Positions 1 through 9,816 are shown, numbered from the stretch's first letter. The stretch is 64,000 bases of DNA from Sphingomonas rhizophila (GCF_014396585.1 NZ_CP060717.1:1612001-1676000); one strand, 5' to 3'. Numbers and translations are program-made. The notes: generated by a model from the sequence alone, not told the origin.

Positions 1-105
1 CGACAGGGCGCGGGTCCAGCCGCCGACTTCGAACGGCGCATTGAGCAGCGCCGCCTCGGTCTGGCGCAGGAACTCAGCGTCGTTCGAAGCCCGGTATGCG
101 GTCAT
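1..105 (-). CDS. N-terminal fragment of an unidentified protein, cut by the left edge
   Basis: The first 35 codons are visible, beginning [18 protein letters not shown]. The ATG overlaps the TGA of the upstream FadJ-like gene (ATGA, 102-105), so it is the last visible member of the acyl-CoA operon and is probably translationally coupled. The spacing of hydrophobic residues in the fragment ([20 protein letters not shown]) is faintly like the start of some LuxR-type regulators, but that is too little to name a family. The fragment continues beyond position 1. Confidence 0.5.
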   Translation of the reverse strand, partial: MTAYRASNDAEFLRQTEAALLNAPFEVGGWTRALS

Positions 106-2162
106 TTGCCGCTGAATTTGCCTCCCTCGGCCGCCTTGTCCAGCAACAATTGGCTGAACGAGAAATCCTCACCCATGCGCGCTTCCTGCGACTTGAGCCC
201 GTCGACGATCTTCTGAAGCCCCTCGGTGTCCGCCCAGAACATGGGGCCGCCGCGATAGACCGGCCAGCCGTAGCCGTAGACCCACACCACATCGATGTCC
301 GACGCGCGCTGGGCCATTCCTTCTTCCAGGATCTTCGCGCCCTCGTTGACCATCGTGTAGAGCGTGCGCTGGATGATTTCCTCGTCGCTGATTTCCCGCC
401 GCGTCACCCCCTGCTTGGCGGCGAAGTCGTCGATGATCTCCTGGACGCGCGGCGACGGCGACGGCTTCCGCTTGTCGTCATAATCGTAGAAGCCGGCCTG
501 CTTCTTTTGGCCCCAGCGCCCTTCGGCGGCGAGCGCGTCGCGAATGTTCTCGATCCGCGTCGGGTCGCGGTGCCAGCCGATGTCGACCCCGGCGAGGTCG
601 GCCATCTGGAACGGCCCCATGGGCATTCCGAATTCGACATGGACGCGGTCGACCTGTTCCGGGGTCGTACCTTCCAGCAGCAGCTTGGTCGCCTCGACCT
701 GGCGCGGCATCAGCATTCGGTTGCCGATAAAGCCGTGGCAGACGCCGGCAACGACCGCGACCTTTTTGATCCGCTTGGCAAGCTGCATCGCGGTCACCAG
801 CACGTCGGGCGCGGTCTTTGCGCCGCGCACGACCTCCAGCAGCTTCATGATATTGGCGGGCGAGAAGAAGTGGAGGCCGACGACATCCTGCGGCCGCTTC
901 GTCACCGCCGCGATCTCGTCGATGTTAAGGTAGCTGGTGTTGCTGGCGAGGATCGCGCCCGGCTTTGCGATGGCATCGAGGCGCGCAAAAATGTCCTTCT
1001 TCACCTCCATCTGCTCGAACACCGCTTCGATGATCAGGTCGCAGTCGGCGAGCGCGTTGAAATCGAGCGTGGGGTTCAGCGCACCCATTGCCGCCTCGAC
1101 CTGTTCGCCGGTCATTCGGCCCTTGGCGGCGGTTGCTTCGTAATTCTTGCGCATGATCCCGGTGCCGCGGTCGAGCGCTTCCTGCGCCATCTCGACGATC
1201 GTCACCGGGATTCCGGCCGACAGGAAGTTCATCGAAATGCCACCGCCCATCGTGCCGGCGCCGATCACGCCGACCCTCCTGATATCGCGCGGCCTCGTGT
1301 CCTCGGGAATTCCGTCGATTTTCGACGCCTTGCGCTCGGCGAAGAAGAAATATTGCTGGGCGCGGCTTTGCACGCCGGTCATCAGGCCCATGAACAGGTT
1401 GCGTTCGTCGATGACGCCTTCCGCATAGGGCTTGGCGACCGCCGCCTCGATTGCCTTGATGTTCGCCTCCGGCGCCTCGAAGCCGCGAAACTTGCGGGCG
1501 TTGGCCTTGCGGAAGTCGGCGAACACCGACGGGTCGATGTTGCTGACCTTTTCTTGCCGTTCCGACGATTTTGGCAGCGGACGAATGTCCTTCACCTCCT
1601 CGGCATAGGCGACTGCATGCTGGACCAGGTCGCCCTCGACGATCCGGTCGACGAGGCCAAGATCGTGCGCCTCCTTCGCGCCGACCATGCCGCCGCCGGT
1701 GACCATCTCCAGCGCCTTGGGAACGCCAGCGACGCGCGGCAGGCGTTGCGTCCCGCCCGCGCCCGGCAGCAGGCCAAGCTTAACTTCGGGGACGCCCAGC
1801 TTGGCGCTGGGGACGGCGACGCGATAATGGCAGCCGAGCGCCACCTCCAAGCCACCGCCAAGCGCGGTGCCATGGATCGCGGCCACGACCGGCTTCGAGC
1901 AATTCTCGATCGTATCGACCACCGACGGGAGCCACGGCATCACCGGCGGTTTTCCGAATTCGGTGATGTCGGCGCCGGCGAAGAAAGTCTGGCCTTCACA
2001 GCGGATGACGACCGCCTTGATGCTGTCGTCGCCTTCCGCCTGCTCGATCGCCGCGACCAGCCCCTGCCGCACCGCGGCGCCGAGCGCGTTGACCGGCGGA
2101 TTGTTCGACGTGACGACCAGGATGTCGTGATGCTTGGCGGTGGAGATCGGGCTGTCGGTCAT
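102..2162 (-). CDS. Bifunctional enoyl-CoA hydratase / 3-hydroxyacyl-CoA dehydrogenase (FadJ/FadB alpha-subunit type)
   Basis: 686 aa, catalysing two successive beta-oxidation steps: hydration of 2-enoyl-CoA and NAD-linked oxidation of the 3-hydroxyacyl-CoA. The N-terminal crotonase domain (about 1-190) has the oxyanion-hole segments [10 protein letters not shown] and [14 protein letters not shown], and [19 protein letters not shown]. From about residue 290 the NAD-binding Rossmann fold shows [12 protein letters not shown], followed by the 3-hydroxyacyl-CoA dehydrogenase domain ([30 protein letters not shown]). Length is close to that of FadJ/FadB proteins. Its ATG overlaps the stop of the preceding SDR gene (ATGA, 2159-2162). 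No thiolase gene is visible downstream; one lies at 33989-35164. Which chain lengths it prefers cannot be read from the sequence. Confidence 0.93.
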   Translation of the reverse strand: MTDSPISTAKHHDILVVTSNNPPVNALGAAVRQGLVAAIEQAEGDDSIKAVVIRCEGQTFFAGADITEFGKPPVMPWLPSVVDTIENCSKPVVAAIHGTALGGGLEVALGCHYRVAVPSAKLGVPEVKLGLLPGAGGTQRLPRVAGVPKALEMVTGGGMVGAKEAHDLGLVDRIVEGDLVQHAVAYAEEVKDIRPLPKSSERQEKVSNIDPSVFADFRKANARKFRGFEAPEANIKAIEAAVAKPYAEGVIDERNLFMGLMTGVQSRAQQYFFFAERKASKIDGIPEDTRPRDIRRVGVIGAGTMGGGISMNFLSAGIPVTIVEMAQEALDRGTGIMRKNYEATAAKGRMTGEQVEAAMGALNPTLDFNALADCDLIIEAVFEQMEVKKDIFARLDAIAKPGAILASNTSYLNIDEIAAVTKRPQDVVGLHFFSPANIMKLLEVVRGAKTAPDVLVTAMQLAKRIKKVAVVAGVCHGFIGNRMLMPRQVEATKLLLEGTTPEQVDRVHVEFGMPMGPFQMADLAGVDIGWHRDPTRIENIRDALAAEGRWGQKKQAGFYDYDDKRKPSPSPRVQEIIDDFAAKQGVTRREISDEEIIQRTLYTMVNEGAKILEEGMAQRASDIDVVWVYGYGWPVYRGGPMFWADTEGLQKIVDGLKSQEARMGEDFSFSQLLLDKAAEGGKFSGK

Positions 2163-2906
2163 GCGGAGGTCCGTCCGTAGCTTTGGTGGTTGAAGGGATG
2201 AGAAGCGCTGAGGCCGCCGTCGACGACGATGGCCTGGCCGTTGACGTAGCTGGACTCGTCGGAAGCGAGGAATAGGGCGGCGTTGGCGATCTCGACCGGC
2301 GCACCCCGCGCTTCATCGGGTTCAGGTGGCCGATCATGGCTTCCTGCCCCTTGGCGCGGGCGCGGTCGAAGATGAATTCGGTCATGCCGGTTTCGATCAG
2401 GCCGGGACAGATAGCGTTCACGCGGATGGCGGATCCGACCATCTGCGTCGCGGCAACCTTTACGAGATTGATGACCCCGCCTTGGATGCGGAATAGGCCG
2501 GGCCGCCGGCGCCCGCGCGGAGCCCCGCGACCGAGGCGGTGGCGAGGATGGATCCGCCGCCGGACGCCTTCATCGCAGGGGCGGCATATTTGATCGCGAG
2601 GAACGGGCCGATCAGGTTGATGCGGAGGATTTCGGCCCAGGCGGCCGCGTCCTGGTCGAAAATGCCGTCGAACCCGCCCGATACGCCGGCGTTGGCGAAC
2701 ATGATGTCGAGCCGGCCATGCTCCGCGACCGTGCGATCGACCAGCGCCTTTACCTGCGCCTCGTCGCCCGCGTCACACTCGACGTCCGCGCCCTTGAGGT
2801 CGGCCCCGACCACTGTCGCGCCCTCGCTTCGGAAGAGATCGACCGAGGCCTTGCCGATGCCGGACCCGGCGCCGGTGACGATGGCAACTTTCCCGTCGAG
2901 CCTCAC
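2159..2906 (-). CDS. Short-chain dehydrogenase/reductase, broken by two single-base deletions in this sequence
   Basis: SDR-family NAD(P)-dependent oxidoreductase. Frame 1 gives [20 protein letters not shown] with the TGxxxGIG cofactor motif, then FANAGVSGG and the catalytic YSASKAG. After YSASK the frame shifts at a C4 run (+ strand 2475-2478) and continues as [12 protein letters not shown] and [16 protein letters not shown] second shift at the C4 run 2304-2307 leads to the normal C-terminus [19 protein letters not shown] and VVDGG. Restoring one base at each place gives 249 aa, a standard SDR length. The GTG start overlaps the upstream TGA (GTGA, 2903-2906) and the stop overlaps the next ATG, so operon coupling is intact. 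All family motifs survive, which fits sequence error better than a pseudogene. Confidence 0.8.
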
Positions 2907-3679
2907 AGGCCGACCCCGATGGTCGAGCCTCCGTCGACGACCAGTGTCTGACCGGTCATGAACGTGGAGGCAGGCGAGGCAAGATAGACGGCCGCGCCGG
3001 CGATCTCCTCGGGCAGGCCGATGCGCCGCAACGGCGTTCCGCGCGTCACCGCCTTCAGCGTATCGGGATTTTCCCACAGGGCGCGGGCGAAGTCGGTCTT
3101 GATGAGGCCCGGCGCGATGCAGTTGACGCGCACCCCGCTCGGCCCGAACTCTGCCGCGAGGTTCCGGGCCAATTGGAAGTCCGCTGCCTTGGAGATGTTG
3201 TAGGCGCCGATTACGGTCGAGCTGGTCAGCCCGCCGATCGAACTGACGATGATGATCGACCCGTCCTTGCGCTCGACCATTTCCGGCGCGACCATCGCGA
3301 TCAGCCAGTGATTGGCGATGACGTTGTTTTCCAGAATCTTGCGGAACTGATCGTCCTCGATCCCCGCCATCGGCCCGTAGTAGGGGTTCGAGGCGGCATT
3401 GCAGACGAGGATGTCGACCTTTCCGAACGCGGCCTTGGTCCGGTCCACCAGCGCCTGGAGCGCCGCCTTGTCGGAGATGCTGGCGGCGACCGCGATCGCC
3501 GCGCCGTCATGCTTCGCGTTGATCGCCGCCGCGACCTCGTCGCACGCGTCCTGCTTGCGGCTGGAGATCACCACCCGAGCCCCCTGGTCGGCCAGCGCCT
3601 CGGCGATTGCACGGCCGATGCCGCGCGACGAGCCGGTGACGATGGCGACCTTGCCGGTCAGGTCGAACAATCCGCTCAT
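2903..3679 (-). CDS. Short-chain dehydrogenase/reductase
   Basis: 258 aa NAD(P)-dependent oxidoreductase. The cofactor loop [12 protein letters not shown] is near residue 16, NAASNPYYG is the NAG-type segment, IIIVSSIGG carries the catalytic Ser, and YNISKAAD is the YxxxK catalytic motif. The C-terminus, with [18 protein letters not shown] and [11 protein letters not shown], is complete. The ATG overlaps the TGA of the upstream acyl-CoA dehydrogenase (3676-3679) and its own stop overlaps the next GTG. Position in this operon suggests a hydroxyacyl or alcohol substrate from acyl-CoA breakdown, which is inference only. Confidence 0.9.
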   Translation of the reverse strand: MSGLFDLTGKVAIVTGSSRGIGRAIAEALADQGARVVISSRKQDACDEVAAAINAKHDGAAIAVAASISDKAALQALVDRTKAAFGKVDILVCNAASNPYYGPMAGIEDDQFRKILENNVIANHWLIAMVAPEMVERKDGSIIIVSSIGGLTSSTVIGAYNISKAADFQLARNLAAEFGPSGVRVNCIAPGLIKTDFARALWENPDTLKAVTRGTPLRRIGLPEEIAGAAVYLASPASTFMTGQTLVVDGGSTIGVGL

Positions 3680-4921
3680 GCCGGCATCTCGGCGTGCTTG
3701 GCGAACTCGATCAGCGCGATCGAGCGGTTGTGGACCTCGTCCGGCCCGTCGGCGAGACGCAGGGTGCGGATCCCCGCCCAGCTTGCCGCCAACGGCGTGT
3801 CCTGGCTGACCCCCGCCCCGCCATGCGCCTGAATGGCGTCGTCGATGACCTTGAGGGCCATTGCCGGCGCCTTGACCTTGATCATCGCGATCTCGGCCTT
3901 GGCCGCCTTGTTGCCGACCTTGTCCATCATGTCGGCGGCCTTGAGGCAAAGGAGGCGCGTGCAGTCGATCTCGATCCGCGCCTCGGCCACGCGCTGCTCC
4001 CAGATGCTGTGGTCGCTGAGGCGCTTGCCGAACGCGACCCGCGACTGAAGCCGCTTGGCCATCAGGCCCAGCGCTTCTTCCGCCGCGCCGATCGTCCGCA
4101 TGCAGTGGTGGATGCGGCCCGGCCCCAGCCGGCCTTGCGCGATCTCGAACCCGCGGCCCTCGCCCAGCAGCAGGTTGGAGGCCGGGATCCGCACGTCCTT
4201 GAGACTGATCTCCATGTGCCCGTGCGGCGCGTCGTCGTAGCCATAGACCGTCAGCGCGCGGTGGATGGTGATGCCGTCGGCGTCCATCGGCACCAGCACC
4301 ATCGACTGCTGCGCGTGGCGGCGAGCCTCGACGTCGGTCTTGCCCATCAGGATCGCGACCTTGCAGCGCGGGTCGCCCGCCCGCTCGACCACCATTTGCG
4401 GCCGTTGATGACATAGTCGTCGCCATCGCGGTCGATGCGGCATTCGATGTTTGTGGCGTCGGAACTGGCGACCCCGGGCTCGGTCATCAGGAAAGCGGAG
4501 CGGATCTCGCCCGCATCAACGGCGCCAGCCAGCGGTCCTTCTGCTCGCGCGTGCCATAGCGGTGGAGGACCTCCATGTTGCCGGTGTCGGGCGCGGAACA
4601 GTTGAACACCTCGCTGGTCCACAGGATGCGTCCCATCTCCTCGGCGCACAGGGCGTATTCGAGGTTGGTGAGTTGCTCGCCCTCGAACGCGAAGCTCTCG
4701 TCGACATGCTGCAGCGCGCCGCCCGGCGGCATGAACAGGTTCCACAAGGCAGCGGCGCGGGCCTTGGCCTTGAGGCCCTCGATCAGGTCGAGCGGCTGCC
4801 AGCGGTCCCCGCTGTCGATCTCTTTCTTATACTCGCCGACTCGCGGACGGATCTCGGTATCGATGAAGGCGCGGACCCGGTCCCGGAAGAAAGCCTGACG
4901 TTCCGTAAGGTCAAAATCCAC
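3676..4921 (-). CDS. Acyl-CoA dehydrogenase (ACAD10/11-like), broken by two single-base deletions in this sequence
   Basis: FAD-dependent acyl-CoA dehydrogenase, first gene of the operon. It is readable in three consecutive frames: [19 protein letters not shown] through KDRWLAPLM; then [20 protein letters not shown], the FAD-binding segment, through NGRKWWSSG; then [15 protein letters not shown] to the end. The shifts lie near + strand 4508-4517 and 4374-4385, each missing one base in G/C-rich runs. Repaired length is about 415 aa. The C-terminal [12 protein letters not shown] and [14 protein letters not shown] are typical of ACAD10/11-like and related long acyl-CoA dehydrogenases. The GTG at 4919-4921 is chosen because family similarity begins there. 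Its stop overlaps the next ATG. Confidence 0.8.
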
Positions 4922-5041
4922 CGTGTCTCTCCCGTTGGTCGAACCGGCAAAGGTCTCGTTCCGAAACGGGCTAGGCCGCCGACGTGACGAGGGCAAGACC
5001 GGTTGCCCGGAACGTCACGGCGCATGGTGGGTTGGCGCCGG

Positions 5042-5644
5042 ATGCGTCTCGTTCTTCCGCTTTCCGCCGCGCTTCTGACCCTCGCCTGCAACGCCGGCGA
5101 CCCGCCGACCGACGGCAACATCGTCGTCGCCGACATGCCTGAGGGCGGCGGGGCGGCAAGCGCCACGAACGCCATTCCTGCCGCCCCGCCCGCGCCGGCC
5201 GGCCCGGGCCTGGCGAATGACGGACCGCCACCTCCCCATCTCGATCCGGAGGCCCCGCCGCCGGCCGCGGAGACGTCCGCCCTGGGGGCCGCCAGACGTG
5301 TCCAGGAATATTGCGATGCCCTGGCGACTCAGCGGTATGGCGACGCCTGGCGGCTATGGGCCGACGGCGGACGGGCGAGCGGGCTGAGCGAGGCCCAGTT
5401 CCGGGATCGCTATCGCGGCGTGCGTATCACCGATTGCGTGATCGGCACCCCCGGCGAAATGCAGGGTGCCGCCGGTTCGATCTACATCGAGGTCCCCAAT
5501 CGTTTCCGCGGCACTGCGCGTAACGGCGGCCCTCTGTCGATCGACGGTCCGGTCGTGCTGCGCCGGGTCAACGACGTCGACGGATCGACCGCCGAACAAC
5601 GCCGCTGGCACATCGCCCGGGCCGAGTTTCCGTCCGAACGCTAG
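5042..5644 (+). CDS. Predicted lipoprotein, Pro/Ala-rich linker plus small globular domain
   Basis: About 200 aa. It begins MRLVLPLSAALLTLAC, a short signal peptide with a lipobox (LTLA|C), so the mature protein is probably lipid-anchored. Residues about 30-80 are a Pro/Ala/Gly-rich low-complexity linker (PAAPPAPAGPG, PPPPHLDPEAPPP). The remainder (YCDALATQRYGDAWRLW through RRWHIARAEF) is a compact domain like those in other small sphingomonad lipoproteins. An in-frame ATG at 5024 would give six more residues. It lies divergently from the minus-strand operon and just upstream of two acyl-CoA dehydrogenases. Function unknown. Confidence 0.75.
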   Translation: MRLVLPLSAALLTLACNAGDPPTDGNIVVADMPEGGGAASATNAIPAAPPAPAGPGLANDGPPPPHLDPEAPPPAAETSALGAARRVQEYCDALATQRYGDAWRLWADGGRASGLSEAQFRDRYRGVRITDCVIGTPGEMQGAAGSIYIEVPNRFRGTARNGGPLSIDGPVVLRRVNDVDGSTAEQRRWHIARAEFPSER

Positions 5645-5717
5645 GGAAAGCTGACCGGTTTGACGCTGCGTTGACCAACGCGCCTCGTCGGCCAATGGTG
5701 TGGTGAGGAGACACCCC

Positions 5718-6875
5718 ATGACCGAGCCACTCGATAACTTCCGCTCCGAAACCCGCGACTGGCTGGAAGCGAACTGCCCGCCCGAAATGCGTACACCGAT
5801 GCGCAGCGAGAAAGACGCGTGCTGGGGAGGACGGCACTTCGAATTCCAGTCGCCGGCGCAGAAACAGTGGCTTGAGGTGATGGGCGCGCGCGGCTGGACC
5901 GTGCCGGACTGGCCCAGCGACTACGGCGGCGGCGGGCTGAGCGCCCCGGAGGCCAAGATCCTTCGCGAGGAAATGGCGCGGATCGGCGCGCGGTCGCCGC
6001 TCACCAGTTTCGGCATTTCGATGCTCGGCCCGGCTTTGCTCAAATACGGCACCGAGGAGCAGAAGAAGCGCTATCTGCCGCAGATCGCGCGCGGTGAGAT
6101 CCGCTGGTGCCAGGGCTATTCGGAACCCGGCGCGGGCAGCGACCTCGCCGGGCTGCAGACCAGGGCCGAAGACCGCGGCGACCACTACCTCGTCAACGGC
6201 CAGAAGGTGTGGACCAGCTACGCCGACCAGGCGGACTGGATCTTCTGCCTGGTGCGCACGTCGAGCGAATCCAAGCACGGCGGGATCAGCTTCCTGCTGT
6301 TCGACATGGAAAGCCCCGGCGTCACGACCAAGCCGATCCTGCTGATCAGCGGCTATTCGCCCTTTTGCGAGACCTTCTTCGACGATGTGAAAGTGCCCAA
6401 GGACCAACTGGTCGGCGAGGAGAACAAGGGCTGGGACGTCGCCAAATATCTTCTCGGTCACGAACGCGAGATGATCAGCGGCATGGGGCTCGGCGGCGGC
6501 AAGGCCACGCTGGGCGACAGCGTCGGGCCGATCGACGATCCGCTGCTTCGCGCCGAACTGGCGGCGTTCGATGTCGACGCGCTGGCCTTCCAGGCGATGA
6601 GCGAGAAGTTCATCGACGAATTGAAGGCCGGCCAGGCCCATCCCGCGATGCCGAGCATGATGAAATATGCCGGGACCGAGCTGAACAAGCGCCGCCACGA
6701 GCTGATCATGGCGGCCGGCGGGTCGGACGCGCTGGAGTGGGACAGCGAACGCTCGAAGGGCGGCAAGCAAGCCCGCGACTGGCTTCGCACCAAGGCCAAT
6801 TCGATCGAAGGCGGCACCTCCGAAATCCAGCTTGGCATCGTCGCCAAGCACATCCTCCGCCTGCCGGGAGCCTGA
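5718..6875 (+). CDS. Acyl-CoA dehydrogenase, probable catalytic-base-bearing subunit of a heteromeric pair
   Basis: 385 aa. GAGGAGACACCCC precedes the ATG, a good ribosome site that decides against the GTG/ATG further upstream. ACAD N-terminal, middle (CQGYSEPGAGSDLAGLQTR, VNGQKVWTSYADQ) and C-terminal domains are all present. The C-terminus has SIEGGTSEIQLGIVAKHIL, whose Glu occupies the usual catalytic-base region of medium-chain-type ACADs. The next gene starts four bases after the stop and is a shorter, divergent ACAD, so the two probably form one enzyme. Substrate unknown. Confidence 0.9.
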   Translation: MTEPLDNFRSETRDWLEANCPPEMRTPMRSEKDACWGGRHFEFQSPAQKQWLEVMGARGWTVPDWPSDYGGGGLSAPEAKILREEMARIGARSPLTSFGISMLGPALLKYGTEEQKKRYLPQIARGEIRWCQGYSEPGAGSDLAGLQTRAEDRGDHYLVNGQKVWTSYADQADWIFCLVRTSSESKHGGISFLLFDMESPGVTTKPILLISGYSPFCETFFDDVKVPKDQLVGEENKGWDVAKYLLGHEREMISGMGLGGGKATLGDSVGPIDDPLLRAELAAFDVDALAFQAMSEKFIDELKAGQAHPAMPSMMKYAGTELNKRRHELIMAAGGSDALEWDSERSKGGKQARDWLRTKANSIEGGTSEIQLGIVAKHILRLPGA

Positions 6876-6879
6876 GCCG

Positions 6880-8010
6880 ATGATGATCCTGACCGACGAC
6901 CAGCGCATGCTGCAGGACACGGTGCGGCCGTTCATGGCCGACGAGGGGGCGATCAAGACGCAGCTTCGCCACTGGCGCGACACCAATTGCAAGGACGGCT
7001 TCGGTCACGGCCTGTGGAAGCAGTTCGCCGAACTTGGCCTGACCGGAATTCTCGTCCCCGAAGCGCAGGGCGGCGCGGGGCTCGGCATGATCGAGGCCGG
7101 CGTCGTGCTGGAGGAGATTGGCCGCAACCTGACGCCCTCCCCGTTCCTGACGACCGCCGTCGCGGCGGTGCGCGCGCTGGAGGGATCGGCGCAGGCGGAG
7201 CGCTGGTTCCCCGGCATCGTCGCGGGTGAAACGGTGGCTGCACTGGCGATCGACGAGGGACGGAACCACGATCCCGCCCGGATCGAATGCCGCGCGGAAC
7301 GGTCGGGGAATGGCTTCACGCTCAGCGGCCAGAAGCAATTCGTGGTTCACGGCGGCAGTGCCGACGTCCTGCTGATCGCGGCGCGAACCGCAGGATCGGC
7401 CGGTGAGCGCGAGGGAGTGACGCTGTTCGCGATCGGCAAGGATGCCAGCGGCCTGACGCTGGACAGTGCCGGGCTTGCGGACTCATCGAAGGCGGCGCGA
7501 ATCACGCTCGACAGGGTGGCGGTCGACGCCGATGCGGTCGTCGGCGACGTCGACGGCGGATGGGCGCCGCTGTCGCGGGCGCTGAATGCAGGGCGCGCGG
7601 GCGCCGCGAGCGAATTGGTCGGCGTCGCCGCCGGTGCCGCGGAAATGACCTTCGACTATCTGAAGCAGCGCAAGCAGTTCGGCCGCCTGATCGGGGAATT
7701 CCAGGCGCTGCAGCATCGCGCCGCGCACCTGTACGGCGAAATCGAGATCGCCCGAGCCGCAGCGCTCAAGGCCGCGCAGTTGCTCGACGCCGGCGACTAC
7801 CGCGCAGAGCTGATGACTTCGGTCGCCAAGGCCAAGGCGGCGCGGGTCGGCGCGCTGGCGGTGCAGGAAGGAGTGCAGATGCACGGCGGCATCGGCATGA
7901 CCGACGAACATGACATCGGCCTCTACATGAAGCGCGAGGCGGTGCTGTCGGAGCTGTTCGGCGGACCCCGCTTCCACGCCGGCGAGGTGGCGCGGCTTAG
8001 CGGCTATTAG
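6880..8010 (+). CDS. Acyl-CoA dehydrogenase, second subunit of the pair
   Basis: 376 aa starting MMILTDDQRMLQDTV. An ACAD fold is evident: LTGILVPEAQGGAGLGMIEAG, LSGQKQFVVHGGSADVLLIAAR, RKQFGRLIGEFQALQHRAAHL, QMHGGIGMTDEHDIGLYMKR. The usual C-terminal EGT/EGG catalytic Glu segment present in its partner is not visible here. In known alpha2beta2 ACADs one subunit lacks the catalytic base, so the same split is inferred. The start codon is four bases downstream of the preceding stop. Its TAG (8008-8010) overlaps the TAA of the convergent thioesterase. Confidence 0.88.
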   Translation: MMILTDDQRMLQDTVRPFMADEGAIKTQLRHWRDTNCKDGFGHGLWKQFAELGLTGILVPEAQGGAGLGMIEAGVVLEEIGRNLTPSPFLTTAVAAVRALEGSAQAERWFPGIVAGETVAALAIDEGRNHDPARIECRAERSGNGFTLSGQKQFVVHGGSADVLLIAARTAGSAGEREGVTLFAIGKDASGLTLDSAGLADSSKAARITLDRVAVDADAVVGDVDGGWAPLSRALNAGRAGAASELVGVAAGAAEMTFDYLKQRKQFGRLIGEFQALQHRAAHLYGEIEIARAAALKAAQLLDAGDYRAELMTSVAKAKAARVGALAVQEGVQMHGGIGMTDEHDIGLYMKREAVLSELFGGPRFHAGEVARLSGY

Positions 8011-8383
8011 GGCCGGTCGAGGAGGAAATTGATGCGCGCGGCCGCGATCGGCTTGGCCCGGTCGCGCTGCCAGGCAATTGCCTCGACATTGGCGATGCGG
8101 TTGCCAAGCCGTTCGATGACGGCCTCGGCATAGGTTTCCCGGGCCATTCCGCCCGCATGTAATCCACCGTCACGGTGACCGGCTTCATCACGACCTGATC
8201 ATCGTCGAGCGCGGCGCGGAGCGTGGTGAATGCGCTGAATTCCAGCAATCCGGCGATGGCGCCGCCGTGGAGCATGCCCGGACGGCCAACGACGTCGTCA
8301 TGGAACGGCATGACGATGCGCTGACGCCCGTTGGCATCATCGGCAAATTCGATCCTGAGCAGGCTTGCGTAGGGCGACTTCAT
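8007..8383 (-). CDS. PaaI-type hotdog thioesterase, broken by one single-base deletion
   Basis: Starts [19 protein letters not shown] and shows the hotdog thioesterase signature [20 protein letters not shown]. Frame 1 is good to TVTVDYMRA; the frame then shifts near + strand 8147-8156. The continuing frame reads [19 protein letters not shown] and ends INFLLDRP, which matches family C-termini. One added base restores 125 aa, a usual length. Likely hydrolyses an acyl-CoA; the neighbouring acyl-CoA dehydrogenases fit that. Probably a sequence error rather than a dead gene. Confidence 0.75.
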
Positions 8384-8416
8384 CGCCGCCGGCTTTAGCG
8401 CGCCGCGTCGGGGAGG

Positions 8417-8614
8417 TCAGCCCTTGCTTTTGTATCCACACACCGATCCCAGGACGAAGCTGGTGAACAGCGCCAGCTGCACCTTGCTTTCGGGATCGGA
8501 CCAGCCGAAATATTGCGCGCCCCAGCCGAAGAGGCCGACGAACATCGCGGCGGCGATGGCGACCAGCATGTTGATCCCTTCCGTTCGGACGAGCCCGATT
8601 GCCCGGCGGTTCAT
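8417..8614 (-). CDS. Small two-helix membrane protein
   Basis: 65 aa from the ATG at 8614 ([17 protein letters not shown]). There are two hydrophobic segments: [21 protein letters not shown] and, near the C-terminus, [18 protein letters not shown] longer reading from 8671 adds 19 residues without membrane or family features, so I prefer the inner start. It resembles short uncharacterised membrane proteins common beside pur genes in alphaproteobacteria, but I cannot name a function. Confidence 0.6.
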   Translation of the reverse strand: MNRRAIGLVRTEGINMLVAIAAAMFVGLFGWGAQYFGWSDPESKVQLALFTSFVLGSVCGYKSKG

Positions 8615-8709
8615 TGTCTCCGCCAATGGTGAATCAATGGTAAAGCTTGCCCCGCGCGGGCCGCCCGTCATAGGGGCGCCATTCGCCGCCGCGGGAAGGA
8701 GACCAAGCG

Positions 8710-8964
8710 ATGAAAGCGCGAGTATTCGTGACCTTGAAGCCCGGTGTCCTCGATCCGCAGGGCAAGGCCATTCACCATGCGCTGGAAGGGCTTGGCTTTG
8801 GCGGCGTCAACGACGTCCGTGCCGGCAAGCTGATCGAGCTCGACCTCGCCGACGGCACCAGCGACGACGAGATAGCCGAGATGTGCCGCAAGCTGCTGGC
8901 GAATACGGTCATCGAGAATTTCAAGATCGAACGGCAGGGCGCGCCCGCCGCGGCCGACGCCTGA
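8710..8964 (+). CDS. purS: Phosphoribosylformylglycinamidine synthase subunit PurS
   Basis: 84 aa, the small structural subunit of the three-part FGAM synthase (PurS-PurQ-PurL) in purine biosynthesis. [20 protein letters not shown] and [19 protein letters not shown] are the conserved PurS segments. GGAAGGAGACC precedes the ATG. Its TGA overlaps the ATG of purQ (ATGA arrangement at 8961-8966), so the two are translationally coupled. No purL is present in this window. Confidence 0.95.
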   Translation: MKARVFVTLKPGVLDPQGKAIHHALEGLGFGGVNDVRAGKLIELDLADGTSDDEIAEMCRKLLANTVIENFKIERQGAPAAADA

Positions 8965-9628
8965 TGCGCGCCGCGGTCATCGTTTTCCCCGGATCGAACT
9001 GCGACCGCGACCTTGCCGTCGCCATCGGCCAGGCGACCGGCAAGTCACCCGCGATGGTGTGGCATCGCGAGACCGCCTTGCCCGACGGCACCGACCTGAT
9101 CGCGATTCCGGGCGGCTTTTCCTACGGTGACTATCTTCGCTCCGGTGCCATGGCGGCGCGATCGCCGATCATGCAGGCGGTGGTCCAGGCGGCGGGCAAG
9201 GGCGTGCCGGTGCTCGGCATTTGCAACGGGTTCCAGGTCCTGACCGAAGCGGGCCTGCTGCCCGGCGCGCTGATGCGCAATGCCGGCCTGCATTTCGTTT
9301 GCCGGCCGGTCGGCCTGAAAGTCGAAAACAGCCAGTCGATCTTCACCAGCGCCTACCGATCTGGCGAGGACATCACGATCCCCGTCGCCCACCATGATGG
9401 CAATTACCAGGCCGACGCCGAGACCCTCGACCGCCTTGAGGGCGAAGGCCGCGTCGCCTTCCGCTATACCGAAGAGGTCAACGGTTCGGCCCGATCGATC
9501 GCGGGCCTCATCAACGACGGCGGCAATGTGCTCGGCATGATGCCGCACCCGAGCGCGCGTTCGAGCCTGCTCATGGCAACACAGACGGCAGACGCCTGTT
9601 CGAAGGCCTGCTCGAAGCAGTCGCGTAG
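8964..9628 (+). CDS. purQ: Phosphoribosylformylglycinamidine synthase subunit PurQ, with one single-base deletion near the 3' end
   Basis: Class I glutamine amidotransferase that supplies ammonia to PurL. It shows [14 protein letters not shown], the oxyanion segment [15 protein letters not shown], the nucleophile motif [11 protein letters not shown] with catalytic Cys, and the triad His in GMMPHP. Immediately after HP the frame is lost because one G is missing at about 9547-9552. In the next frame the expected end follows: [22 protein letters not shown] and TAG at 9626-9628, giving 221 aa after repair. The uncorrected frame would run to 9674 with an unrelated tail. As purQ is normally needed for purine synthesis, sequence error is likely. 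Confidence 0.88.
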
Positions 9629-9632
9629 TTTT

Positions 9633-9650
9633 CCGGCGCTGCGGCGCCGG
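9633..9650 (+). terminator. Hairpin downstream of purSQ
   Basis: A perfect 7-bp stem, CCGGCGC/GCGCCGG, with a 4-nt loop starts four bases after the corrected purQ stop. Only a weak T-rich stretch follows (GTGTTTGTG), so termination is plausible rather than certain. A second GC hairpin lies at 9704-9718. Confidence 0.4.
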
Positions 9651-9739
9651 GTGCGGTGTTTGTGCAAGGCCTAGCTTCGGAACAATAGGCCTCGGCGGCC
9701 TTGCGGCGCTTCGCGCCGTCGCTAAAGCCAACCGCACGC

Positions 9740-9816
9740 GCGCCCGTAGCTCAGCTGGATAGAGCACGTGCCTTCTAAGCATGAGGTCGCTGGTTCGAAT
9801 CCAGCCGGGCGCGCCA
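9740..9816 (+). tRNA. tRNA-Arg (anticodon TCT)
   Basis: A 77-nt cloverleaf with encoded CCA. The acceptor GCGCCCG pairs with CGGGCGC; the D arm is GCTC/GAGC; the anticodon stem is CGTGC/GCATG around loop CTTCTAA with anticodon TCT at 9774-9776; the T arm is GCTGG/CCAGC around TTCGAAT. The discriminator base is G. Its 3' 45 bases are repeated exactly at 23894-23938, marking it as the integration site of the adjacent element. Confidence 0.97.
9772..9816 (+). repeat. attL: 45-bp direct repeat within tRNA-Arg
   Basis: Identical over 45 bases to 23894-23938, starting at the first base of the anticodon loop and ending at the CCA. The next base differs (G here, T at the right copy). This is the usual outcome of integration by a tyrosine recombinase into the 3' end of a tRNA gene, leaving the tRNA intact on the left. 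Confidence 0.93.

Noticed and set aside
96-2180. A 694-codon open frame on the plus strand
   Set aside because: It mirrors the FadJ-like gene on the other strand; its sequence is Arg/His/Asp-rich with no domain. Antisense open frames are common in GC-rich DNA.
2159-4921. Calling the SDR and acyl-CoA dehydrogenase pseudogenes
   Set aside because: Each is complete after adding single bases, mostly in G/C runs, the same error type as in rplV; overlaps with neighbours are intact.
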